A stretch of DNA of 64,000 bases from Lepidonotus clava. Taxonomy: Eukaryota > Annelida > Polychaeta > Phyllodocida > Polynoidae. Position 1 is the stretch's first letter. Each line of letters begins with the position of its first letter. The position numbers were made by a program, and so were the translations under genes. The DNA lies in contig OW387134.1 of NCBI GenBank assembly GCA_936440205.1, positions 15,354,908 through 15,418,907 of the forward strand, read 5' to 3'. Below are positions 26,324 to 39,300 of this stretch, piece after piece. Under the pieces are notes generated by a model. That model was not told where the DNA came from, did no database searches, and saw only the letters and a program-made list of their open reading frames with translations.

Positions 26324-27279
26324 CTATACCACATAGATATGGAACAAGCGTTAATTTTTTGAATTACAAACAAATATGAACAGGAATGGTTATACTGATA
26401 TGTATATATGAAAAATAAACAACATCCATTTCCAAACACATACTTATATGTTCCTGTTGCTGTAAACATGCAGTTAGCATATATAGTGACATTATCACAG
26501 TTTGAGATAAGAAGCACGGCTCTAACCACTAGTAAATTTAAACATGGTGTTCTAAAGCGAATACGGTTTCTTCACACCAACCCAATATACAAGGATTCAA
26601 AACAAATAACAATCACCAAAATAACCTGTGGAATAATACCCACATACTAGAAGCAAAAACATAAGACAACTCGCAAAATAATTTGTAGACGCCATGATAA
26701 AACTCTTGTTACAAAAATGTAAGAAATAGTAGAAACCCTGAACTGCCTGCAAGATAACGCTGGCAAGGGAGACGCTCATCTGAGGAGAACTTAGAAAAAA
26801 AGGATAAGAGACAGACTATCCATTTATAATGAGACATGAAAGTTTTGGATTCGAAGAATCTTGATCATTGCAAATGTGTGGGCTCTTTCCCACGCAGATG
26901 CAGCTCATCAATCGTGAGAAGTATTGCTTTTAAAATTGTTACGGCAGCAATCTTTTTCGGAAACAGCTTACCGACAGCTTACTGTAAGTGTAGAAAAGCA
27001 CCAGAGCGCGTGTAACTACTGATGAGATAACACAATGTGTGATTTAAGTTGTCTGTGTAAGTACTCTATGGTATACAAGATCTACGTGTACCACTTGTAA
27101 ACATGTAAAAATACAGTTTATCTAAAAAAAATATTGGATTTCGTAAAAAGTATCTGCAATGCTGATTGATCGTTGAGCTCAATATTTAGGTGAACGCAAA
27201 CTATGATTTTTCAGGATATGTATGGGCAGTGTTCATACGGAGATTGGCATATGCATCACACATGGGTGTAAATGGTGGT

Positions 27280-27379
27280 CTACCACACCACGCACTTAGT
27301 CTTGGCGTTCATTGGCGTGCCTGGTCTGCAGCTGAAGGTGTCCGAGAATTCCTGCATGTTCTGCAAACTGCCAAGTACC
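27280..27379 (-). CDS. M13 peptidase exon 16 (residues 741-773), C-terminus
   Basis: Acceptor CCTTTTTTTAG. Encodes [23 protein letters not shown] and the terminal CVVW before a TAG. The final Cys-x-x-Trp is needed for folding and maturation in the family. Confidence 0.96.
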
Positions 27380-30300
27380 CTAAAAAAAGGCAAATATACA
27401 AAATTTAGACTTTTTTCTTTTGCACTTCAGTCGTTGTGAAATATGCTCCAGTAAGTTTGGACCCATTCTAGCTTAATCCCGACATGTTATGTTCCATCAC
27501 AAATTTCGTGTGATTTCCCCCAGATTGACAATTGTTTTTCCTTTTTCATTTAACAAAAAAGGTTTTTGTTATGTAAATTTCAACAGATATCTATATGCAT
27601 GCATCCAGGAATATATGTCGGAAAATCATTACGACTAAAGATGTATGACAAATATCACGGTACCTGGCCCTGGGCGGAGAGTGGACATCGGTAGTAAGGG
27701 CCTGCTCGGCGTACTCAGGTGTTCTGAACGAGCACCAAATCTACAACCAAAAGAATAACTATATTGCCGGGCGACTTGCAAAATAAAATTCCTTATTCAC
27801 AAACGAAAGTTATTGGCCTAGCCAATTAACTAAAGAAATGACAACATGGATTTCGAGCAAATCCACAAATAAATTTGATATATATTTTCCCTATAATGCT
27901 AGCCATGTTTAAGAATGGTAATGTCTGTCATATTACGCTTATCCTGGAAATAAATGAACATTTTCTTTACAGGTTCTGCTGTCTGACATCCTGAGAGTCT
28001 CTTTTAGAATGTCATGGACCTAATGGTCATGCTGCCAAATTCATTCACCATACTAGTAAAAGTAGCATCTCCTCTCAAAGTACATTTCTTCTAATCTCTC
28101 AAAGATTAAGTACGTTTCATCTAATTAGTGAGTAGTAATGCACAGCTGTCCAACTTACACGGAACTGTAAGCATCTAACCACAAGAAAATATTTGCACCA
28201 ACCTGTCCAAAGCCAACGAAGAAGGCCTGATCCTCAGTCATGTTGAGAGCTGGCAGGTGCGCCCGCTCCTCTTTCCCCCCGTGCTCCTCCAGCCAGGTCC
28301 GGTAGGCCCCGAAGGCTGTCTTTATTCCGCCATTGTCTGCAATGTTCTCCCCTTGGGTCAGCTTGCCATTCACCTGGAACAGTGAAAGATATAATACTTT
28401 TGGTCAAAGATATTGAATGTCACACTCAGAGTACCACAAACAACAGCTTTATAACACTGCACTTATTTCAGTGAAGTAAGTAACCTAGTGAAATTCACTT
28501 GGTTATGAAAGTAAATGATAAAAAGAACGAGTGGAGGAGGCGAGGCGTTACCCTTAACAATTTAAAAGAAAATCATTTATCAGCTCCACTGAACAATCCC
28601 CCTGAAGGGCCTTTTGGGGCACCACCTAGGTTATACTAAATTGTACAACGAAATTATCTTTTAAATTGTATTAATCACATTTAAAGGTCTTTTTGATTAA
28701 GGAGAAGTATATCCAAATCATTTCCCTTCAGTTAGAATAATAGTGAACCAAATGACCACAGTGTAAATGAACAAGATAACCCCAATTTTCAACTTTTTTT
28801 TCGGTATACCTTTTCTCACCAACAGTGAACATCTTCTATTTAGATATACTTAGTTATCTCATAGACATAATGAATTCATCAAGCACTGTTCAATTTTAGT
28901 TTAGGTCAGCAAAGTCTTAAGTGATTCGATACATCATTATGCGAGAAATTGATAATGCCATGAATGATAATGAGAAAGGGGAATGAGCGTGTATATCAGT
29001 TTTATGCCCCCCACCCTACACTTAAATTCGTCAATGGTTAGACGTCTAAAGGCTGTATTCCACCAGGCGAATTTACCCCCAATTTCAAAAATCGGCCGTT
29101 GAAATTTTGGTTGATAATCGACATATTACATATATCATTAGAAAAGATTCCATATTCCCTTTCAAATGATATGTAACATGTAAGGGTTCCTTTCAAATTT
29201 CTAAAAATAATTTCGAAATTACCAAAATTCTGAGAATTAGAATCGCCTAGTGGAATACAGCCTTAAAGCGACCATTTCTCCCACCCACGTGCCCCAGCAC
29301 CGTGACCAGTATACAAAAGCCTTACGTGTTTCTTGCCGACGGGGAACTGGTTGTACTGATTGATGATGCACTCAGTCCGCTCGAGGAAGGCATCGGTGGA
29401 CGCCTGGTTCCACCAGTTCTTCAGGTTGCCATACTTATCGTACTGCCGCCCACTGTTGTCAAAGCCGTGGGTCAACTCATGGCCCATCACCATCCCAATG
29501 GACCCGTAGTTTACAGCCCTGGTGAGAAGGGTGAGTTGTTATAAGAATTTCTACATCAGTGTTCAACTATTGTACTATAGACTAAAGTTCTTTTTTTCTT
29601 TTTTCTAAATCAAACTTTCAAAAAACAGTGTCACCGGTAATCTTTATGATAAGGTTATAAGGAAAACCATTATAGGGTTATTCTGTCGACAGATTATCAC
29701 GAGATATCATGACTATATTGGCAACATAGAATTGCGATCTTTGATAAATCAAGTAAGTAAATTGACATCCTCACTTACATAGGAAAGCTTGGGTCGTAGA
29801 AGGGGTACTGTAAGATGCCAGCCGGGAACACCATTTGGTTGGTAGATGGGCTGTAGTAGGCGTTCACCTCGTTTGGAGCCATATACCATCTACAAAGTAC
29901 GGGTAAAGAATTCTTGGTCTATGTTTCCAAATTTCAAATTTCAATCTGAACTGAGAATCTTTTGCAGTGTATTTCTTTCAGGACCTTAACTGAAGAGAAG
30001 GCTTTCAAGTGACCCCAGAGGGAAATTAAAAGTTTCTCAGAGCAAAAAAGAAAACATGAATATTTTCTGTGAAAGTTGTACTCTAAACCCCACTTAAATG
30101 CCTGTATTTATTTAGATACTATATAAACTCCGATTACATCAAGTTGGGAAAAACTTACTCAGTTCTATCGGGTCTTTTGGAGAGCTTCTTCAGATTTTTC
30201 TGAACATAGAAATCTTTTATATTGATCCAATTTTGGAAGGGATCGTTGTCTGTTACCACCATCTGAAAGAAAAGGAACACAATATTCAAATACACACTTC

Positions 30301-33300
30301 GCATTGTGTCTCCATGACAAGAGACTCTAATAAGCTTTAACGTTACAGTAATTTATTACTTACTCTAGCTGTATGTAGGACTTAACAGTGACCCTTTTCG
30401 TTCAGTACATCTTTCTCTCAAAAATAGGATTATAAAGCAATATCAAAATGTACAATATAACACTCACATTCGCGTAGTATGCGTCGAGAACCGGAGGGTC
30501 CTGGGCCATGTCGGGGAAGCCGATCTTGTCTTGTACGGCGTCCACTTTTTCTATAGCTCGCTGTTTGGTTGTTTCGTCCATCCATTTTAAGTCTGGTATG
30601 TGAGCCCTGAAGTCGGCCTTGATCCGCCGCAAGATGTCCTCAGCCTATGAAGGTGAGAAATTGTGTTAGTGTATGCATCACCTTACCATTTTAACTTCAT
30701 CGTGCATGATAATATTCCACATTAAAAAGAACCGCACCTGCAAAACATTATGGCGAAAATTAAAAAATTTGAAAAAGAATTTTCAACGAAAAATGAAGGG
30801 ATACACTTCAAACGAAATAGCCATCCACAAAATGGGTCCTATCTTAGGCAAACAATTACATCGTCAACGGAAGATAAATTCTGCATGAGCTTCTGTGTTT
30901 AGTTCTTATCAATTATTAATCGTTTGACAATTATATCTTGTTTTGCAGTTACAAAAATAATTGTAAAATCCTCTTAGTTACCTTTTTGCGGTCATCGGAC
31001 GAAAAGTATTTTTCAACAAAGAGTGCCCCAGTGGCCTGAGGCAGTGAGTTAGTAGCGCGGCTGATGCAGATCTTCCACTCTGGAGGCCGGGCGGACACCC
31101 CACTGAGGGCGGCGCTGAGGGCCAGGTCGGCCTGGTGGAACGGGTAGGTCAGGTAGGAGATGCCACCGTTCATACCGTGCCACACCAGGTAGTTGGCCAG
31201 GGTGCTACAAGTGTATAGGGAATGTGCATGATTAAATAACGGTAAGTAAAGTGGCAGCACATATTGATAGACGTGGAAAACGTGGGGGTGAAGTGCCTCT
31301 TGTATTGAAGGGGGGGGGGGGGGGGGTTGTAGACCTAAGAATTCATTTACGTAATGGAAAAAATTATACAAATCTTCAGTATACATGTCCTGGTTTATAC
31401 TCAATACAGGGGAGATTAGGGAACGATTGTATTTAGGCCTATCATATCTTTTGGAATTGTTTCTCAATTAACGTATACATAATTGTGTTCGGTTTAGATT
31501 CTTAGTGTTGGTGCTATATTGAAGTCAATTATTTGTAAAATTGTTTGAATAATAACGATTCCGCAAAGACAAACAAGAAGTTTGAGATCCCAGCCCGTGG
31601 GTCCGGTATTTGCGGTGGCTGACACCAGCCCAACAGCTAAACAAATCACGGTTTTCACTGTACTATCTGGGTCATACTTAATGGATTGCTATTCAAAGTA
31701 TTTAAATTGCTTCTTAGACAAAGTAATATTAGGCCTCTTTTAAATAACTATTCGAAAATAATATCTTAAGCTAAGACTTTTTAAGGTCTCAAACTAGATT
31801 TAATTTTTTTCTCTCATTATATCAAAGCCTTAGTAAACACCCTATGAACAGGACGACTTCATCACTATGATTCTTGAACCTACCTTTTGCTAGCTCCACC
31901 GACTATATCGCCAATTTTTCTCAAGAATTCTGGTGCAAAGACGAGAATTTCTCTACTCTGTGAGATAGTGAAGCCAAATATAGCTTTCATGTAGTCCCGC
32001 AAGCTGATCTGTAAATACAAAATCATATTTGTTTGAGAATGTAAGTGCAACAACCCTTTTAGGATAATATTATTCCATAGGTACAAAACACAATGCTCAT
32101 CAAAGAACATGTACGTCGGAAAATCATAGGTTTGGAGATATATTTGTGTTGTATCATCAAAGAAGGCAAACTTTTCCATCTATAGACCTATGCACCAAGA
32201 AAGGTTGACTTTTTCATCCTTTTACAGCCATTTATGAAGCATGTTAATCACACCATAGGAACTTTGTTTTCATTTATTGGATATCTGAGGATGTAGAAGG
32301 CGTTATTGTCTTTCTTTTAAGTGGTTATACAATGTTATAGCCCAATTTTTTATGATTTAATGCGCAAAAAACCGTTCATGTCATAAATTTTCACATTTTC
32401 AACTGAATCCTATGGCAAATCCCCAAAGGGAATCTCTGAACTCATCAATCTTTGCACTTTTTGACCATTTTGAATTTTTAAAGATTCAGCTGTAAAATTA
32501 TTAATATACATAACAGCCACTAACATTATACATCATTGTAATTTTCACTTAAAGACAGATATGCCTAATAAATTTATTTTCACATATCACAAACATTACA
32601 TTCTTTCTATAGAACCTCAAATCAGATGGCATGACTTAATAGTAAAAGTTTTTTTCATTTTTCTGACTTTGGTTCTAAATAGAACGTTTTCATTCTATGT
32701 TGTATTTTACAAAACAAGACTAGATGGATTGTCCAATTCATTCTGAATCCTATGGTATATGATGTAATACTGTAAATCATTTACCTAGAAAGTTATAGTT
32801 GTTTGAAAAAAATGCTTTTTTCCATAACTTTTAAAGTCACCCTTTCTTGGTGCATAGGTCTATAGGTACATCAGGTCACGGTGGTGAAGCACGTTCTTAC
32901 CCAGCCTCCCATGATGTCCTGGAGGTCGGCTACGGTCATCTTGTGGTAGAGTTTCTCCATGTCCTGCCGGTCCTCGGGTGGGGTAGTTATCTGAAGGACC
33001 CAAGGCAGTTGGGGACACGTTAGGGCGGGGCTGACATGGGAATTCAGTTTATTTACAAATAACACGCATAGATTCAGCCAATTTAATGACTCCGTCTCAG
33101 GATTTAGGATATGTTTCTCATATATGCCTGTAGGCTCACCAAATTTCAGAAAATAATTGCACTGCTTCAATTAATTAAGGAAAAATATGATTTATCTAAA
33201 CGACCACGGACCATATCTCGTAATGTGACTTTACGTCTGAACTTAAATCTTAACTAACTTAACTAATGATAAGTAATATTTCCACATTTATAAAAACAAT

Positions 33301-36300
33301 ATGACGTCAATAACACCTACATTCGCAATGAGTTTCTCAAATTCCCAAATGTCTTCGGCGACTTGGTATGCTGTGGCGCTATCCGCTCCCAAGAGTACCG
33401 TGACGGAAGAAAAGTATGTAAGGAATGCACTTTTATACTTCTTGGACATCTCGACGTCCAGGTAGAAACTGCGATCTCCAAATGTAAGACCAGACTGGTC
33501 AAACTGCAAATTATGGAAAAAAAAAAGATAATGTCACATTGTCGTTGTTCGGCTGGTTGACATCTAAATATCATATGCTTGCATTTCCATCATGGGCTTT
33601 AAAAAGGAGACGTAAATCCATCAAGAAAAGATAGCAGAAAAACAGTCAGTTTGATAATAGGGGCTTAGTTGTAGTTACATAGCTATTTACAGGATTGCCG
33701 TTATTCTCGATCGATTAGATCTATACACATATATCATGCAAAAGAGGAAAGAACTTTCAAAATAAATCCTATTGTGTTATTATAAATTCAATAATTGCGG
33801 TTGCCTTAGAACAGTTGTCTAGTGTATATAGATATGGATTTTGAGCAACTCCTTCCGTACGTCCTACACAATTTTTGTTTTCCATGTAGGTATACGTTAA
33901 GGTGCTAAGAGACAATTGTTACCTGGATAATGTGTTCATCCACGTTACGGAGGTCCTCTGCCACTGACATATCAAACAGGCCCGACCCTCCCGTTTTGTG
34001 TAGGGTGGTTAACATAGTCAGCAGGTTCCATGTCGAGGCGTCCCACGTGCCCGACTCGCCCGAAGTCACCGTCCACGACCCCAGGTCTCTGATTAACTGT
34101 GAACAATGCGAGAATGACGAGTTAAAGGGATGACAGTATACATTGAGGAAAAAAACTGAACTTGTTCAAAAAGCAATTCTAACACTATGTAGATTATCAA
34201 CAACTTTCATATGGCGATCTAAGCTAAAGACACATTGAGAATTGTAAATATTAGAAGCATTGGTTGTGAGACAAGCTACTTGTGAATCTGGGTCCAGCCT
34301 GAAAAAGCCTGTAACCAAGCCACTATTTATCTATGTATATGTAGCTTTATATTTATAAGAAACAGAGAACAAGTAACGATACAAGTAACTTGATGTAATG
34401 AGAGAACAGTGCACTGTAATCTATCAGTTCATAATACACGAAAGAGTTGACATTATCTTATGAAAGTGCGTATAATATCGAAGACCCACCTTCAGCATTG
34501 GTTTTATTCCTCTTTGTTCAACACCTTTTGTATCCATGCAAGCTTGGTAAAAATTCTTGGATTTCTTTACAGCGGTGGAATTCTGACCCATCAATAGACT
34601 GCCCTCCTCAGATATAAGCTGCAAGAAGTAGAATACATAGGTAAACAGACAATTTAGCGTCCTACTGGTGGGTCACTTTCACACATTACATGGTAGCAGT
34701 GAAGACCCAGTTGAAAGCTACCATTCATTCAAAATTACAATTCAAACCTCTTACCTTACAACTCTTCAGAGACAGTTTTTTGGTAAACCATTCTAAATAA
34801 ATGCAATCGCACTTACAGTCGTAAAGCAGACGTACTTAGTTTATTTATCATTATATTGATACAGATAACTACAATGTTAATATTACTGCTACACTAAATT
34901 AACTTTGCTTAAATTCCTTTATTTTTTGTCAAAAGTAAGTAACCAAGTTGAACCTTAGGTACCTTTTTGCAGTCACAGTTTCAAAATAATGGTTTGTCCT
35001 TAAAGAGAGCTTGTTCCTAAACTGAGTTGAAATGTCGTTTTATTTAAACGCCCTAGCCTTTAGTAAAATTAGAATTACGCCTTAAATTAATGCACTATTG
35101 CAGATGGTTGCCCTACCTTCCTAAGTCTGGCCGTATTGCGCTCGCTGACGTAGGTGAACATGGAGAAGACGGACTTGTCCGGGGGCAGGGTGAAGTCGGC
35201 CAGCCACGCCCCACACGTGTACTGGTAGAAGTCGTCGCACGGCTTCTCGGCCAGGTCCATGCGGGACAGCAGTTTGCCCGCCACCTCCACGCACGACGGA
35301 CTCGTACATGCCTTCTTGTAAGATAAAAACAACGAATGCTTATTTGACCAGTTTTTGGCACTTCCATTAAGAAGAATGTATACTTCACGTATAATATAAC
35401 CTATAATATGCATGCAGCTTATCTGATATCACTGAGTCTAAAGAAAACGTTGAATGCTGGCTCATGGGAATTGGTCCGCTTTAATGATACTTTATGGTGC
35501 CTAAAATTTTGGCATCACTCCTTCAGGTAGTTTTCTGGTGAAGAGTTAAACACGCGAAGGTTAGAACTGGCTCTATTTTCGTCTAATCATAACGTCGTTC
35601 CAAAAATAATGTTAGTAATCAGTGGGGGGTGACGTGCAGAGGGCAACACGAGTCAAATGTAGGTCCTCCGAAGTCCAATATATAATATATACGCCTGTGC
35701 AGCTGAGCTCTATGTCCATGTGTGGTCCGGCCCACCAGACCTGACAGTTGGGAGTTTTTACGGTACCTGTTTCTTGCAGGCCCCCACGTTGAGGACGAAC
35801 TGGGCGACAAGCAGCGCGGCGAGCACCGCGCAGATGACGATGAAGACGACGATCACCGCGCACAGACTCTTCTCCGTCGTCGTACAGCCCTTGGACTTCT
35901 TCTTGTAGTCGGAATCTGAAAAAAGTATAAAAGACATCAGCAAATCATCTCGACGAATAAACTGGATGTAAACGCTCTTTTTGTGCGAACACTGTGGCTG
36001 TTGCTTACAGTGTACTATGCCGTTGGGTTCCATGGCCTGTGTTTGTGTACTCTTCTGCCAGCTGTTATTATTACCTATTGTCTCTGGCATCGAGCGGCGG
36101 TCACTGACTTTCCTATTATAGTACCGCTACCCGCCTCCCCTTAGCAGGACTTAAATGTCACGTGAAGTGTTTTTCATTAATTGGTCGTTAGTGGTAAATC
36201 CTCCCCTAATCACGCACGGCGGCGTCAGGTGGGACGCGGGACTCCCACGGTCAGCGAGAGGAGGCGTCATGGCCACAGGTGGTATTTCACCTTTACAGCC

Positions 36301-39300
36301 CAGGCACGGATTAAGGGGGAGGGGCCCTACTTTTTTTTTTACTTTTTTTTATTACCAAATTTAGATTTCTTTAATGTGAAATTCTAGCCCTCGGATAGGG
36401 CGCCTGAAATCCTATATTATGGCGCCCCCCCCCCCCTTTTTTTTTTTTGAAATCTCAGGATTCGTTCCTGCAGCCGTATAGTAAGTAATGCCATCCCCCA
36501 TCATACAAATACACCTCAACACATAACAACATACAACATGGGCTCTGAATAAACATACGTCGTAGGCTTGCAAATTGATCAGACTAGTCTCCCCCCCCCC
36601 CTCAAGATGCCGTTAGACCGTCTTTTTTTTTATCTCAAAACTCCAATGACACACGATGACGCTTAATAATCATACATCAATGCAGATTCTAACTATCAAT
36701 GATACACACTTAAAACTTAATATGTCCGGATAAGAATAGACGCGGAGCAACCAATGCCATGACTTTTTTTTATATAGATTTATAGTGAAAAATAGTTTAG
36801 GGGAATATCCAAACGGTTACAATCGTTGACGTTAAATAAAGACTATATAAACTAAAACAAAAAAAACTTTTCCATCCTAGAGAAAGATATGGAAATTTTC
36901 ACACAGTACTGCGATATAATATATTTCTCATGCAAGATTACGATTGTTCTTTTCACACACGCGTCAGAATAACACCTCTTCTTATGTGATGCATACTATG
37001 GTCTACAAAAGCCTTTAGTTCAAGATATTTCTGAATATGCATTCTCTTATATTAGAACAATCAACAAGCATTTGAATCAATGACATCATTTTTGTCATCA
37101 TGCAGGCACAATACGCGCACACAACAGATATGGATTACAACACTGTGTTGTGGTGCCGACAGAGACTGATCTAGACGTCACGGGTAACACGCTGGCATTG
37201 CGCCGACTGGCGCGGCAGTTTTACTCCACCATTATAACCTCGGTGGTGCGAGACGGGATATTAAAACAATATACTAATATTGGAAGAGCACATGTTATGT
37301 GAAACAGTTTTCATTCAATCCAAATAAAAAAAAATAAATAAAAAAAAACATCATGAGGGTCGTGGCACATAAAGAAAAAAAAATCTCTCATCAAGCTATG
37401 GATGGACTTGTCAAAACATATTTATCATGATTCTAATAACAAACGCCAACTTTGTTAGAAATATATTCATCACAAGCATACGTAAATACAGCTTAATATC
37501 TTATAGAATATCGTAAACTATTGAAACATTTATAGCAGGAGAAAGTTTGGTTTGCATGTTGAAGAGATAAACAAATCATATTTGATTAGTCCTCTGAACC
37601 GGAAAAGTACTTTGATTGCGACAAATGATGCAGTAAGCCATTTCTGATCGTTTAAAGTTTAATTCTACCCTCTCATACATACACCTATTTACCTGTCACC
37701 CAACCCTTGCGTCCAGGGCTAAAGAAAAAATCTCTATAATTATGAAGAAAGTCTGAAGATTTTCTAAAATGCTTTAAAGGATGATATAAACAAGAAGCAC
37801 GAGCCCGGCCATCTAATAGCCTAGCTACCCAATCGGTGATCCCTGTATCTAGGGTTTGGACTCAATTTTTTATCATAGTTTTAAATCAATACAAAATTTT
37901 GAAAATTTTCCTGGGCAAACAAAAAGGATAGGTGATTTTTTTTTTTGGTAGTTCTTACTGACCTCAAGGTCTAACACTTTGCATATTTACAAGATCACAG
38001 ATTAATTCTTTTGTGGATCAATTCATGTAACTTTAAAATAACTCTATTTAATTTTCCTGGGTTACCAATTAAAGTTAGGGGATTTAAAAAATTGTGATAA
38101 TTTTCTGGGTGCTTGGGCTTATGAAAAAGTAGAAACAAACCAACAAATTTCACATGTCAAAACCATGCAAAGTAGTTAGATAAGTAAACTGTATTGGTTG
38201 ATTTGGTTGTTTCATCTAAGTTATTTTCAGTATACATGTTTACCAAAAGACCATTCACTAGGGTCATTGTTTGTATAAGATAAACAGTGTAAGCATCAGT
38301 AAAACACCCATGCCCAGAGGGCAACATGTGCTAGATTCACTAGGGTAATTGTTTGTATAAGCTAAACAGTGTAAGCATCAGTAAACAGAGATGCCATTTT
38401 TCCTACTTTCGTAGGATTTCCTACTTTTTGGTGATTTTGGGTTGCACAGCCAATTTTTCCTATATAGCTTTAATATTTGGTTTAGAGTATTTTTGTGTTA
38501 GTTTCAAGCTATTTGAGTACAAATTCAGTTTCATATTTTTATTTCTTAAGGTTACTGCCCTCCTAGTTGCTTCTAGAAAAAAAGAGTAGGAAAAGTGTTT
38601 CCTACTTTCCTACTTTTTCATCAGTTGAGAGTGGCATCTCTGGTAAAACACCCATGCCCCAGGGGCAACATGTGCCAGATCAATTGCCCCCAAGGGCATC
38701 ATGTGCTAGATCAATTAACACACATGCCTTCCTAATTGTTGATAAACAGTCTGGGCCTTTGATCTACTGAAACCTGGAAATGCTAACATAAAAGCAGCAA
38801 GAACATTTAAATTCACTAACAAAAAAGGCTCATTTATCATGCTTTGAGAAAATAGTTTGTTTCAGTATGCCCAAGTTCAAACGTTGAAGTGTTTTCCAAT
38901 AGTGCTTTTATGTTTTCAATAAAATTGTACAGTAAACTTTACCTCCGAATTTGGTGACAAAATGACATTACAGACAGCCAATACTATAGGAAAACCACTG
39001 TCCAAAAAGGTCTTTTGTGACATCACAACTGTTGCAAGTGACTTAAGGCCCAGTAAAAGGCTCCCGGAGGATCGCCTTTTAACAATCATTTGTAAAATTT
39101 GTCAAAAATAAAAGGTTTTAAAGTTAAAAATTCTGAAATCAGACAGAAATTATGAAAATCTACATCCTTATTTTAAGGGGAAAGGGTTTAGTTAGGAGGG
39201 GGAGGGGAGTGCATCTGGACACCCACACCAAGAGGCCACCTGAAAAGTAGGTTGCATGACTGGTTAGTGGTGGATATTCAGAACTATATAGGCTATGTGA

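Larger units (their letters stand above)
20850..27279. other. Intergenic region between the converging genes
   Basis: Contains the 3' ends of both transcripts and one clear MITE at 25785-25982; otherwise AT-rich with no gene I can support. A 34-base imperfect hairpin at about 22.63 kb (TGCCAAGAACCA pairing with TGGTTCTCGGCA) is too short for a precursor RNA call. Confidence 0.5.

Noticed and set aside
35758-36090. 110-codon - strand frame that contains peptidase exon 2
   Set aside because: The part between the MPETI exon and exon 2 is read through an intron. A GTAATA donor and a CTTTTTTCAG acceptor mark its ends, so only the two outer parts are coding.
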